From: Castor canadensis
Taxonomy: Eukaryota > Chordata > Mammalia > Rodentia > Castoridae
Assembly: GCF_047511655.1 (NCBI RefSeq)
Contig: NC_133399.1
Coordinates: 7,319,333 to 7,383,332, forward strand
Length of the DNA stretch: 64,000 nt
Reading direction: 5' to 3'
Made by a program: the position numbers and the translations under genes. Under the pieces are notes generated by a model that saw only the letters and a list, made by a program, of their open reading frames with translations, made no database searches and had not been told where the DNA came from. Position 1 is the first letter of the stretch. Each line of letters starts with the position of its first letter. Positions 1 to 11,187 of the stretch are shown here, one piece after another.

Positions 1-1685
1 AGAGAAGGGGACACTTTGCAGTATGGAATTTTAGAATAATTTCAACCACTTTTGTGTCTCTCAATGATTCTTATAAATTTTAAAAGCAGAGTTATTCCTT
101 TCAAAAGGTTAGGTGCTGGTTTATGATCAGGGTCTGGTGGTTGCTTTAGGTAGGATTGTTTGCCATGGAAGATTTTGATTTCCTATTTCTGTTTTCACCA
201 CCTATGTGTCTGAACTGTAAAGTTTTTTTTTAACCAATTGATCTCTAGATCTTCATATTTAGTGAACTAAACCAAACTCAGAAATACAACACTTGCATGC
301 TTGCTCTCATAAGTGTAATTTAAGGGCATAAAAATTAAAAGGTGACCACATAGTCGAAGGGAGACTAGAGGAGGAAGGGAAAGAGGACCAGTAAGAACTA
401 ATAGGGAAGGGTCTATAGGAGCAAAGTGCATATTATTCATACATGAAAATATCACAATGAAACCCATTATTTTATAGTGTATAAATTTATAATTTTATGC
501 AGTATTAAACATTTGTTATAAAAGGAAGACCTGTGTCAATGACAGGGGAAGAAATGTTTCTGCTGAGATCAGCAGGAGCAGAAACTGAGGAAGCTCTGTG
601 TACCTGAGTGAGGGCTTTGCTATCAGAAAAGAGATTCCATGGATTTCCATGACTAGGGCAGTCTTTGGGTTGCAGACTGGATCTGGGACAGAGGTTACCC
701 AGGCCTAGGGAACGAAAAACAGAAGGGATATTTATCTCCTGCAAACCAAGATCAGATTTCATTGACTTTTTGAAGAAATCCATTTTGTTCTAATCAGGTT
801 TGTTTCTCACATCTCTCTGTTGTCCATCTACTTCCTGGAGCAGCAGATGTTCATTTATCTGGGGCTCAGTTGTGGTTCCTACAGGCCACAGGGAAGCTGA
901 AGAAATCTACTCTCCATGGCTCAAGGAATTCCCATTGTCCTCTCTACTTCATACACTTGAAAAACAGAAGTAAACATATGCTGACAAAAGTAAGGCGCTT
1001 TGTTCAAAATGGAATGTCAATGTAGCATAGATATTATTCTTATCTGACTGTCAAGATTCACCTTCATCACCTCATCACCAGTGCCCTTGGTGAGAGCAGG
1101 TGATGGACACCCAGGTCTTCTGAGACCTCTAGGTTGAGTCAGTGGAGAGGGAGGGGAACTCAGTCATAAGTCATAAGGCTGACCACCAGAGAGCAGCCAG
1201 GAAGTGCTGGGCAGGAGCTGAAGGTGTAGTCATCATGGAATTTCATTTTTTTATATTTGCTCTGAATAAGTAAGAAATAGTCAGGACAATTCTGCTGACT
1301 TGGAGTTTACTAATAATAATACAATCTAATTCCATGAATTAAACACCTTCAGTGCAATACTATGCATAGTGAGGAGGGTAGTAATTGGAGTATTGAGCCA
1401 GACATATTGACACTACACATCATTATTTAATATTTTATACCATTCCTTATTATTTAATATTATTACACATATCTATTTAATATTTTGTATTCATCATTAC
1501 TATACATCATTATTTAATATTTTGTATTTGACAACAAATCCTGGTTCATGTTCCATGAACGTTTCCTACTAGGTTTGGATACTCAGGGCCTAGTGAGCAC
1601 AAGACCTGAGGACAGGATAGGATTGCATGACATGTGCATTTTAAAATTTGAGTTTGCAAAATTGTCCCCTGGTACATGAGTGCCC
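1..1685. other. Intergenic, no gene recognised
   Basis: No protein or RNA gene is recognised here. The longest open frames (for example 505-783, minus) resemble no family I know and have no supporting context. The sequence is moderately AT-rich with a short degenerate AT repeat near 1.4-1.5 kb. Confidence 0.5.
1412..1530. repeat. Degenerate AT-rich tandem repeat
   Basis: The motif ATTTAATATT recurs four times in about 110 bases, in most cases with flanking CATCATT or TTTTGTAT. This looks like a short degenerate local duplication. No function is implied. Confidence 0.6.
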
Positions 1686-1689
1686 ACTG

Positions 1690-1792
1690 CAAGGAAGGGT
1701 ATTTGGGTGTTAGAGTGTCTGCCTAGCAAGTTGGTGGCCCTGAGATCAAGCCCCAGTACCACCTAAAAACAAAGAAAAAGAAAGAAAGAGTA
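1690..1792 (+). mobile_element. ID-like tRNA-derived SINE
   Basis: The segment contains TTAGAGTGTCTGCCTAGCAAG, then a B-box-like GAGATCAAGCCCCAGTACCAC, then an A-rich GAAA-type tail. This is the layout of rodent ID-family SINEs, which derive from a tRNA and are transcribed by Pol III. The copy is diverged. Confidence 0.7.
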
Positions 1793-2003
1793 CTTGGTTG
1801 GAAATTTCTAAAACACCATGTTCCTCTTCTAGGCCTGCATCAATTCCATCACAGAACTCAACCAAGAGTGAAGGAAGCACCAGGTTGTGTCATATGCACA
1901 ACAGAAAGATGGACTCAAGGAAACAGTGGGTGCCTTTGTCTTTCACCTTCCCTTCATCTGAAGACACTCAAGGTGAACTTCAGGGACCAGCCTGTTACCC
2001 AGG

Positions 2004-2771
2004 CTACCAGCACATATGGGAGGCCTCTTGCATTTGAATGGGAATATTTTTCTCTAGATTTGGAAAATTTTCCATTATTATTTTGTTGAATATATTACGC
2101 ATTCCCTTCGCTTGCACCTCTTCTCCTTCTTCGATGCCCATGATTCTCAAGTTTGGTCTTTTGATGGAGTTGGTGAGTTCTTGCATTTTCTTTTCACAGG
2201 TCTTGAGTTGTTTAATTAGTAGTTCTTTGGTTTTTCCTTTAAATACCATTTCATCTTCAAGTTCTGAGATTCTGTCTTCTGTTTGTTCTATTCTGCTGGA
2301 TTGGCCTTCCGTTTTGTTGTGCAGTTCTGTTTTGTTCTTTTTTCTCAGGTTTTCCATATCCTGGGTGGTTTCCTCTTTAATGTTGTCTACTTTTGTCCTG
2401 AGTTCATTTATCCGTTTATTCATCATATTCTCTTTTTCACTTTGGTGTTCATACAGTGCTTCTATGGTTTCCTTTATTTCTTCTTTTGCTTTTTCAAATT
2501 CTCTATTTTTGTTGTCTTGGAATTTCTTGAGTGTCTCTTGTACATTTTGGTTGACCCTATCCAGTATCATCTCTATAAAATTCTCATTGAGTACCTGTAG
2601 TATGTCTTCTTTTAAATTATTCTTGTGGGCTTCATTGGGTCCTTTGGCATAGTTTATCTTCATTTTGTTGGAGTCTGGATCTGAGTATCTGTTCTCTTCA
2701 TTCCCTTCTGGTTCCTGTAGTAATGTTTTGCTGTGGGGAAACTGGTTTCCCTGTTCTTTCTGTCTTCCCAT
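2004..2771 (-). pseudogene. L1 ORF1 N-terminal part (copy A), truncated
   Basis: L1 ORF1 encodes an RNA-binding, trimerising chaperone that packages L1 RNA. The likely start is the ATG at 2771 (protein begins MGRQ), matching MAGRQ and MTGRQ in the other copies; the frame stays open upstream but without a better ATG. Visible parts are the basic N-terminus, a long charged coiled coil (repeated EKAKEEIKETIEALYEHQ-type heptads) and the beginning of the RRM (RPNLRIMGIEEGEE). After EAS the frame runs into non-L1 sequence and stops after three more residues, so the rest of the RRM and the C-terminal domain are missing. The product would not be functional. Confidence 0.85.
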
Positions 2772-3311
2772 TATTGTCTTTGGTGTTGTTACTGTCTCTG
2801 TACTGTGTTCAATGAAGTATTTTTTAGCTTGTAATAATAACAATGGTAATATTTAGAATGGAAGGGTGAGCAGAGATGGAAAGCAAGAAGTTAAAGAAAA
2901 GGGAAAAACAAATATACAGATAAGAAGGAGAAAAAAGAACAAGGTATCATACAAGAAAGTTTCAAAGGTATAAACAGGCAGTGTTAGTGTACTGATCGAC
3001 AGTAAGCTGAACAGACATTAGAGAGACAGAGAGATGGCTGAAAATCAAAACTTAAAAAAAATAAAGATAAGAATAAAAATAAAAATAAGTAAATGAAAGA
3101 AATATCTATATATAAAAATAAATTAAAATAAAATGAAAAGTAGAAAATTAAAAAAAAACCCAAAAAACCAAAAAACCTCCAAGTTCAAATGCAATGAAGT
3201 TTCAGTCTTAATAATTTGGGTGTCTGTCTCAGCCTCTAATCCTGGAAATGGTGCCTCAGATGTTGTTCCATAGTTGTCTCATCCAATGGGACGTATAAAG
3301 TAGAACAAATC

Positions 3312-3335
3312 TACACACACACACACACACACACT
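3312..3335. repeat. (CA)n microsatellite inside L1 5'UTR
   Basis: A run of about eleven CA repeats. The equivalent place in copy D (58975-58998) also has a (CA)n run, so it belongs to the L1 family and is not a local feature. Confidence 0.85.
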
Positions 3336-3684
3336 CACAATACCCCATCAAGTGTCCCAAGTTCAAATGCAGTACAGTTTCAGTAAGTTTTTCAGGTGTA
3401 ATTCGGTTGTTCTCTCATCAAAGGTAGGGAGAAAAAGAAAAAAAAAGAGTTTGGAGACAGTTCTGAGAATGGTATCTGTGGCTGTGGCTTGCTTGCCTAC
3501 TGCTGTCAGACTGCTGTTGCGGGTGACGTTATTTATGCAGATCCCTGGGGTGAGCTTAGCATTCACCTGGCCCCACAGGCTTTGTTTACTCAGAGTTCTC
3601 CTGTGCGGGAGCCTCTGCTACAAGCTTTCCCCTTTCCACGCACACTGGGAAAGGTGACACTGCACCCGCGTTCTCAGGCCTGCG

Positions 3685-3985
3685 TGTTTATTTACAGTTC
3701 ATGTGGCAGGTGGGTCTTCCCCCCTCTCCTGTGAAGTTTTCCTCTCACCGCCACTTTCACAAGCTTTCCTGCTCCTGATTACTGGGCGGTGCTGCTGCTC
3801 CTGCCAGCCACCATGTTTATTTACAATTCATGTGAGAAGTGGGTCTTTCCTCCTCTCCTGTGGAGTTTTCCTCCCTCCGCCACTCTCACAAGCTTTCCCA
3901 CTCCTGGTTGCTGGGTGCGTACCCATGCTCCCACCAGAGCCTCTCTGGCCCTCCCAGCTTGTTTATTTACAGTCCTGGGAAGGAT
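3685..3985 (-). repeat. Monomer-like tandem repeats in L1 5'UTR (copy A)
   Basis: On the plus strand, GTTTATTTACA recurs at 3685, 3814 and 3961, spaced 129 and 147 bases. The first two repeats share following blocks (TTCATGTG, GTGGGTCTT, CTCCTGTG, CACAAGCTTTCC). The same arrangement is present in copy D at 59354-59640. Confidence 0.75.
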
Positions 3986-4429
3986 TCCCTTCCCCCAATG
4001 TTTGGCGCTCAGTGCGCCCCACCCTCTTTCCCACGTGCCTTTATTGTTCTTATTGCTTATTAGTCAGTTTCTCTTTTTTCCCCAAGTGGAGGTCAGTCTG
4101 TCCAGGGGGCTAGGCTGCTCTGGCCCAGGCTTGTCTGTGGGAGTACTGCAGTACCACGAAGCTCACCTGGTCCTCGTCTTCCCAAGCCATCTGGGCATGG
4201 GCAACTGACGGCCCGGGGGCCCTCCTGGTTTCTCCGTTTAACATGAAGTGGAGATTCTCTGCGCCAACTGGAGGTGTGGAGAGGTCAAAGTTATGCCTCT
4301 TCTCAGTGATTATGCCTGCAAAATGTGTCTCCAGTGTCTCTCTAAGATTTCACTATAGGAGGCTCGCTTTCTGCTTCCTCCCTCTAGCTGCCATCTTGGA
4401 ATCCTCTCCTAATAATTTTTTTAAGAAAA

Positions 4430-5355
4430 GAAAAATTGATTCAATTTTTGTCTGACTTTTGTCAGAGGCTTTTCTGCATCTATTGAGATGTTCATGTGAT
4501 TTTTATCTTTGCTTTTGTTTTTATGCTCTATTACATTTATTGATTTGCTTATGTTGGCCTATCCTTGCATCCCTGGAGTAAACACCATAGTCATATTGTA
4601 TGATGTTTTTGACATGTAGTTGAATTCAGTTGAGAATTTTTGCATCTATGTTCATTAAAGATACTGGTCTTCATTTATCCATTTTTTTGTTGTTGTTGCA
4701 TCATTATGAGGTTTTGGAATGAGTATAATACTGGCTTCAGAGAATGAATTTTGTTGTGTTCCTTCTCATTCTATTTCCTGAAAAAATTTGAAGAGAACTG
4801 ATATTAGATCTTCTGTAAGGGTCTGGTAGAATTCAGTTAAGAATTCATCAGGTACTGGGTTATTCTATGTTGGGAGAATATTTATTACAGCTTCAATATC
4901 ATTGGTTATAATAGATTTATTTAAGTGGTTAACAACTTATTGGTTCAATTTTTGTTGGTAAATCCATCTAGAAATTTATCCATTTCTTCTACATTTTTCA
5001 GTTTTCTTGAAAATATGTTTTCAAAGTATTTCCTAATGATCCTCTGAATTTTGCTAGGAATGGTAATCATGTACCTTTTCTCATCTTTAATTTCATTAAT
5101 TTGTGTCTTTTACCTCCTAAATCTAGTCTGGATGGCTAGGGTTTATCAAACTTATTAATCTTTCCTCACACCCAAATTTGGTTTCACTGATTCTTCACAT
5201 AGTTTTTTTTTTTTTTTTGGTCTGGATCTCATCGATCTTAGTACTAATCTTTATTAGTTCTCCCCATCTGGTAGTTTGGGCTTTGATTTATCCTTTTTGT
5301 TTTAAAGGATTGAGGTGCATCAGTAGGTTGTTTATTTGAGATTTGTCATTGGGGA
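4430..5355 (-). mobile_element. Old L1 ORF2 fragment (minus)
   Basis: Minus-strand translation and nucleotide patterns match the L1 reverse-transcriptase region: the complement of CATCTATTGAGATG (the IDAEKAFD region) near 4478, the complement of the CCxGGxATGC region near 4570, and the finger/Z region towards 5340. Many frame breaks and substitutions show that it is much older than copies A-D. Confidence 0.8.
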
Positions 5356-5779
5356 AGGATGAATAGACAGAAAAACAAAAATAGACACAACAAAACTGCA
5401 AAAATAATATGAGAACCTATTTATCCACTATAAGTATTGGTAGCAAAGGAGGATTGTGGGTTGATAGACAGGAAAAGGGGAAATCAGGAGGTAGGAAATG
5501 GTTATGGTTGTTGATAGGAGGAAAGTGTAAGTTGTGGAGGATGTAGGGGAGGAAAAGAAAAGTTTAAGATTGTACACTGAAAGGCAGGTTAGGGAGCTGT
5601 CATATGATGACTACCAATTGGTGTAGTAGTTAAGGTAGGACTAAAGGGAAAATTGGGGGACAAGAATGCAAAACTGCTATTGGAGTAAACAGAAAACAAG
5701 GTACTGGTAAACAAATAACACTTTTCCTCAATTGAAGACAGAAAATAACTTACCAGAACTTTAGGGATTCAGCACAGAC
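5356..5779. other. Intergenic, unassigned
   Basis: A purine-rich stretch between two opposed old L1 fragments. It may be diverged L1-related sequence, but I see no diagnostic motif. No gene is supported. Confidence 0.35.
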
Positions 5780-7225
5780 TACCGACAGAAAAAATGAGGC
5801 AAATCTCGAGCAACCTAATGAAATACTTCATGGTCTTAGCAGAGCAAGAACAAGTGAAACCTAAAGTTAGTACAAGGGACTAAACAATAAATGTCAAGGC
5901 AGAAATAAGTGAAATTAACACTAACAAAACAGTATAAAGAATTAATGAAAAAAAAGAACTGGTTCTTTGATGGGATAAGCAAAATTGGTGAACCTTTAGC
6001 CAAACTAACCAAAAGAAAAAGAGGAGGCCAAAATTAATAAATTCAGTGATGAAAAGAGAATTACAAAAAATATGAATGAATTTCAGATTCATTAGAGAGT
6101 ATTTTGAAAACACATTCCAATCATTTGGAAAGTATGAAAGGAAATTGAACCAAAAGGACACAAACAACATAATCAGAATGGTAACAAGCCATGAAATAGA
6201 GGCAGGAAGAAATAATTTCCCAAAAGAGGAAAGCTAACAAGGGATGCATTTATTGCTGAATTCCACCAGAGTTTTAGGAAACATGCAATACCAATGATCT
6301 TCAAATGATTCCAGAAAAGAAAAAGGAAAGAAAACTACCAAACTCTCTCTATGAAACTGATATTACCTTAATACCAAAACCAGATAAGGAAAAAAACCAT
6401 GAAGAAATCTATAAACCAATTTCCATTATGAATTCTTAATAAAATACTTACGATCCAGTCTTACCAACACTTTTAAAAGATCATAAAGTATGATTAAGTT
6501 AGTTTCATTTGAGGCATGAGTGGATGGATGGTTCAATATACACAAATCCATAAATGATGTGTCACATAAATAGAACCAACGGGGAAAATCATGTTATCAT
6601 GTCCACATTTGCAGTAAAAGACTAAGACAATGTTAAACCTCCTTTCAAAATAAAAGTAATGAAAGAAGAAGGAAGAGAAGGAATCTAACTCAACATTATA
6701 AAGGATATATAGAACAACCTTTAGTCAATATTATCTAATAAATGGGGACAGTTGCAATCATTTTCTCAAAAGTCAGAAATGGTACAAGATGACCTGGGTC
6801 TCCACTCTTATTTAATATAGTGCTTGAATTCTTAATCAGAGCAATAAGGCAAGTGAAAGAAATAAATGGGATGCAAATAGGGAGTGAAGAAGTCAAATGT
6901 TATCTTTTTGTAAATCACATGATTCTGTACTTTTTGTTAGTGTATATCAAATTGTATAGTTTTCATCACAGCATTTCTGTATATACATATAATATGCTGT
7001 GATCATAATAACTCCCATCTATCACTCTTTCTGACAATAAATACTTCCCTCTCTCTTTTTCCTTCTACTTCCACTTCTATAGTACTCCCTGATTTACTCT
7101 CATGTTCTTGATTGCTTGGGAGGTTGTCTTGTTTTTTCTTCCTCCAGCTATATGTAAAAGACCCTAAAGTTCTACAAAAAAACTTGTATGTGATAAATGG
7201 TTTTGCAAAAGTAGCAGGACATAAT
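5780..7225 (+). mobile_element. Old L1 ORF2 fragment (plus), split by a later insertion
   Basis: Recognisable ORF2 landmarks appear in order: a region equivalent to [24 protein letters not shown] near 5935-6010, the RT palm, and LFVNHMILY (degraded LFADDMILY) near 6905-6930. The match breaks near 6943 and resumes near 7159 with a decayed KDPKVLQKNL...FAKVAGH. The intervening 6943-7158 is a foreign insertion. Multiple frameshifts are present, so this is a dead relic. Confidence 0.8.
6943..7158 (-). mobile_element. Short L1 3'-end insertion within an older L1
   Basis: The sequence TCTATCACTCTTTCT followed by pyrimidine-rich text resembles the minus-strand L1 3'UTR at 46265-46560. It interrupts the older plus-strand L1 ORF2 between codons that are adjacent in copy B (MILYL and KDPK). 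Confidence 0.6.
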
Positions 7226-8019
7226 GTAACACACAGAGGCTTACAACAAGTTGGTGGAATTGACTCTGACTGACTCCATGAATGTGAAGAGTTGGGGTAA
7301 CAAAGGAGAGTTATGTCAGGAAAATTTTGTTAAAGGAGCACAAATAACAGGGGCTAGTGGACTACTCTGGTTCCTAGAGATTCTGACTGGTTGTTGGAAT
7401 TTGCTGACAGGAGGGATTTGAGACAGAGCACCACAGAGATGAGACCCAAAAAGAACTTCAGCAAGGCATATTATAGTTAAAATATTAAATGCAATGAAGA
7501 AGTAAAAATACATCATATATAAAGGAAAACCCATCAGAAAAATAGGGAATTTCTGAACAGAAACTAATACCAAGGATGGCATAGAATGTTGTATTAATGC
7601 TGTGAATGAAAGAATGGCCAACCTGGGCCAAATACAGCAGAAAACATCTTGACAGAGGTCAAGATGTTCATAACTCCAGGCAGATCAATTAGCTTTTCTG
7701 AACTCCATTTTTTCAAATCAGAAATTACTTTCCAATAATACTGACCATATATAATATAGATAGGTAAATATTAAATGAGATAATCCTTGTGAGAGTCTAA
7801 GTTCAATAGTGGTTCATGAAAATTCTAAATGCAGTTCTTCAAATCACCTAATATTTCACAAAAAAGAAATGATAATTCTTGATATGTTCCAAGCACAACT
7901 CTTCTCAGTACTTTGTAGAAATCATAATAAATTCAAGGATTATTGTAACTTCCCAGAGTTTTATAATAAATGAATAGTTTTATTTCCATTCCTTCTATAT
8001 CAAGGTAAAGGAAATAACA
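7226..8019. other. Intergenic, no gene recognised
   Basis: No family is recognised. A 101-codon open frame on the minus strand (7316-7621) has no recognisable domain. Confidence 0.4.
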
Positions 8020-8110
8020 ATTTTGTTAAGATATCAGAAACTGTGTCCCTCTACAAATCAGTGCTTTGGAAGTCCAAGGTGTCTGACAAAATGAGGATTC
8101 TCAAACACTG
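8020..8110 (+). other. Sequence conserved among OR duplication units
   Basis: The stretch around GATATCAGA...TTTGGAAGTCCAAGG resembles, in opposite orientation, the sequences near 40250-40330 (GGAAGTCAAGG on minus) and 30350-30420. This places the segment upstream of the intact OR as part of the same duplicated unit. The alignment is by eye and imperfect. Confidence 0.5.
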
Positions 8111-8224
8111 GACCAAATTGGCACAAAGGATTGGGCAAATGTGGGCAGCAGGTTAGATTTCTGGAAGATAAGAGATTTCATTGAAGAGACATAATAAATA
8201 TTTAAGTTACCGCATTTCTTTTTT

Positions 8225-8303
8225 TATGGTACTAGGGTTTGAACTTGGGGGTCTTGTGTTTCCTATGCAGGTGCTACACCACTTATCCCACCACACCAGC
8301 CAG
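8225..8303 (-). mobile_element. ID-like tRNA-derived SINE (minus)
   Basis: The complement of a tRNA-like SINE: GGTACTAGGGTTTGAACTT is a reversed B box, followed by GCAGGTGCTACACCACTTATCCC, a reversed A-box region, and CACCAGCC. It matches the module seen at 38108-38185 and in the composite SINEs at 60205 and 60512. Confidence 0.75.
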
Positions 8304-8589
8304 AGTTACCTAATCTCTAACATGATCTATTGGGAACACAATGAGAAGAAAAAATTTCCTTTGTTGTCAGACCAATGTCCCTCAGGGAAATCAAGTAGTT
8401 GCTCAGAGGTTTTCAGGAACAAAGGAAAATGTAACAAATGAGCAGATAGAAGCTGTAAATATGTCTGTTGATGCTTTCCCTCAGAGGGTCAAATCTTTCC
8501 AAAACAGGATTCAGCTCCATTTGAAGTCCTAAGAGTCCAAATCTGACTAGAAGATCAATGGTTCACTTCCTCCTGATTTCTTTTATGGG

Positions 8590-8673
8590 GCATAGATTCT
8601 TGCTCTGCATCCATCATCCAGCACAGAATCCTGACTTCCACACAGAGATCTTCACCTAACAGACCCCATCCAG
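8590..8673 (+). other. Candidate noncoding 5' exon of the OR gene at 13514
   Basis: The segment ends CCCATCCAG|GTGAGTCC, a near-perfect splice donor. A similar block with the same CCATCCAG|GTGAGTCC end is present on the minus strand at 29878-29960, upstream of the broken OR at 27.5 kb. A related block at 39802-39870 ends TTCAG|GTAAGTG, upstream of the OR at 36 kb. Many mammalian OR genes have short noncoding 5' exons several kilobases upstream of the coding exon. Start and extent are uncertain. Confidence 0.5.
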
Positions 8674-10584
8674 GTGAGTCCTTGACCCCAGTGTGTTCTA
8701 AGGAAAGGTGAAATAAGAATGGAAACTGATAAAATTTACCTCATGTCAACTGATAACCAATCAAGCCTTGTCCAGAGGTGTGAAATTACTGTGTGCCTTG
8801 GCTTGTATGAATAATTAATTGAAAACATATTTAATATATTAAAAAAGATGAGGGTTTACCCCCTGCAATGCATAGATCATTAACAATCTTGTGATGGGAA
8901 TGGAAGTCCAGGTGTAGTCTAATGAAGAAGTACTATGAAGTATTTCTCATAAAAATAGAATGTATCCTGTTTGGGTCCTATGAATATAGAATATTGGAAC
9001 ACTAGTTGCTCATCATAGTTGTAAAAGTTTATGCTTTCAGTTTTTACTTTTATTTGCTGCAAAGGGACTACATATACTTGGGTCTGTTAATGAATGTGAA
9101 CAGTTTTTAATGATTTTTGCCAGTAAACAGTTCTGCAATAAAGATATACATAAATTATAAAATGACTATAAAATGTTATGAAAGACTTGTAGAATGAGAT
9201 TTTTGCCATGGTCAAAATTAACTAAGATTTGATGATTAATAAATCACATTTTAAGAAAGCTTATCAAATATTGTATAGTCATGAAACTTTTATTTAGTGT
9301 ACTCTGTTAAAGTGATTCTTCTTTTAGATCATTGTCTTCCTTTTGTTAAGCAGCAAAAAAATAATTTTCTTTAAAAGAATAGAATTTATCCAAGAATATT
9401 TCTACTAGCCAGGAGGAAATTGAGTTTTAGGTATGGAAATGTGTGAGATGAAATTAGGGCATTTTCTTCTTTAGTTTGTAATATGCAGCATATTTGAGCC
9501 AGTTTTCATATTCATTAAAAAGGCAAGATGAATGGAATCCTTGTCATCTTTACCTAACAACAAGAGCTTGTAAAGCACACTTCACAGTGCCTGCTCCCAC
9601 ATTGGCATTCACACAAAAGAGTTCTTTGGTCTTACAGGGACTAAGTATTTTTATCTTTTGATTTGAAAAAGTGAATCGAAAGTTATTTGACTAAGTTTAG
9701 CATTTTCTGTTTATGTGTTTTAAATATGCCTTGATATGTTTTGGAGAGGGATGTGTGAAATTTTATGCATTTTGTGGAATCAAAATTATCTGTTGTTCAT
9801 TGTCATAGTCATTCCCCCACTGCATTTTAAATCTGAATATTGCTGAATCATTACTATTAATAAGTTGTTTTTTACCTGTAGCCATCTTACTTTCTGTTTT
9901 TCCTGATTACTAGAGCTCTGCCTTTTGTGATTTTTTCCTGGTTTTTACAAAAGCAATCATCTTCTAATTTTGGGCCAAGTGTGATCTTCTCAATTCATCT
10001 AAAGATACAACTTCTGTAGGCATATTTTCACACACATCTGTTTCATCACCTGTGTGGGGATTCCCTTTCTGAACAGAGGTTATAAATTACTGGCATCACA
10101 GTTCAGTGTGAGAATTAAGTGTGATAATTCATGTGCTGCCTGAGCCCAGGGTGTGTTGAGACTTCAGGAAGGGAGCTGGTAAAATAATGCAATCAAGGTT
10201 TTACTTAATTTTATTACTGTTACCTAGAGTTGTGTCCAGTGAAAGCAGAATATAGTCATTCTATGCATATACTATGTGAAATTATATCTTCAGATAGTGT
10301 ATATTCTACTGTTCCAAAAAAAGAGTATCTTTCCCAATTTCATTTCCAGGTCTAGTCAATTAAAGTTGGACTTAGACACTCATTTTCATATCATTAAATA
10401 TTTATTTCAGATTTTTTTATTGAGAAGTTATTTTAGATTTCCATTGACTTTCATTTATGGCAAGCTGCATGGATTCCATTTATTTACCTGATAATTTTTT
10501 TTATTGGACAGTTCTCTATTTCTTAATTGTTTTCTAGATTTTATAATTTTTTATCTTTTCAGTAAACCAAAAGGAGTGAAATAC
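8674..10584. other. Proposed first intron of the OR gene, no element recognised
   Basis: AT-rich sequence without recognisable coding or repeat content. If the candidate exon at 8590-8673 is real, this belongs to a 4.8-kb intron ending at the acceptor at 13500. Confidence 0.4.
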
Positions 10585-10735
10585 TTAGATCTCTGCTTGT
10601 TTGGATCTCACTTTATCATGAAAGTGTACAACTCAATGAAATTAGTGCATGTGTGGATCAGTGATCCCACAGATAATCACATGCAGACAGAGGATAGATG
10701 TCCCAACAGGCACAGCATCTCATAGAGCCTTCCTC
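10585..10735 (+). other. Conserved OR-cluster segment, inverted relative to 38560-38685
   Basis: The block TTTGGATCTCACTTTATCATG and its preceding CTCTGCT matches the reverse complement of 38630-38665 (with TTCATCATG). Both lie a few kilobases upstream of an OR coding exon and in the same orientation relative to that exon. This supports duplication of whole units including intronic sequence. Confidence 0.6.
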
Positions 10736-11187
10736 AGAGCACTAGGGCCTGAGCTCACATATTTTATACTGGGAATAACACTTTTAAGATGCTGTTGATT
10801 TCACTTTGCAAGCATTCCGTTGAGGATGGTTGCATCTACAATCTTCAAGAACATGGCCTATAATTTTCTTTTCTTTCATGGTTGTCATCTAACCCAATTG
10901 TGTCCCTTGCAATCCTGACATAAAAGATAAACACAGGAAAATAAACTTGAATCCACTTCTATATACAGCATGCATTTGAGATCAGAATAAAGCATGATAA
11001 CATGTACATAGGATAGCAAATGTATTCAGACTCATAGATACATGGAATAGAACATTGGTATAGAAAGAATGGAAAATGTGCAGTTATCTCTTAGTGGATA
11101 TAAGGACACAGTTATATAAGATCAATTTTTAGATACCTGCCCTACAGTGTAATGCAGAGAACTAACAGTATGATGTTGTGCACTTCA

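Larger units (their letters stand above)
3007..4166 (-). other. Candidate intron in the L1 5'UTR (copy A)
   Basis: On the minus strand the segment begins ACCAG|GTGAGC, a strong splice donor, and ends in a CT-rich stretch followed by TGTTCAG|CTTACT, a good acceptor. Copy B (15991-22031) lacks exactly this segment, joining ACCAG directly to CTTACT. Length is 1160 bases. It includes monomer-like tandem repeats (3685-3985) and a (CA)n tract. That splicing occurred is inferred from comparing genomic copies; no RNA evidence is available here. Confidence 0.8.
2018..4409 (-). mobile_element. Young L1 copy A: 5'UTR plus first part of ORF1 only
   Basis: Read on the minus strand, this starts at the L1 5' end near 4409 with the CCAAGATGGC motif, runs through a long 5'UTR, and enters ORF1. 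It stops abruptly about 250 codons into ORF1 near 2018. Sequence left of 2018 is not L1 and has no poly(A)/poly(T). L1 copies usually lose the 5' end, so a copy that keeps the 5' end and lacks ORF2 and the 3' end suggests later deletion or recombination. It aligns by eye closely to copies B (15991-22031) and D (53214-60076). It retains the segment that is absent from copy B. Confidence 0.88.

Noticed and set aside
2038-2652. Long plus-strand open frame rich in F, S and L
   Set aside because: It is the antisense of the L1 ORF1 coiled coil in copy A. Equivalent shadows occur in copies B and D.
4430-6942. Twin-priming inversion of a single L1
   Set aside because: The two opposed pieces cover overlapping ORF2 regions, so they cannot be the two halves of one inverted element.
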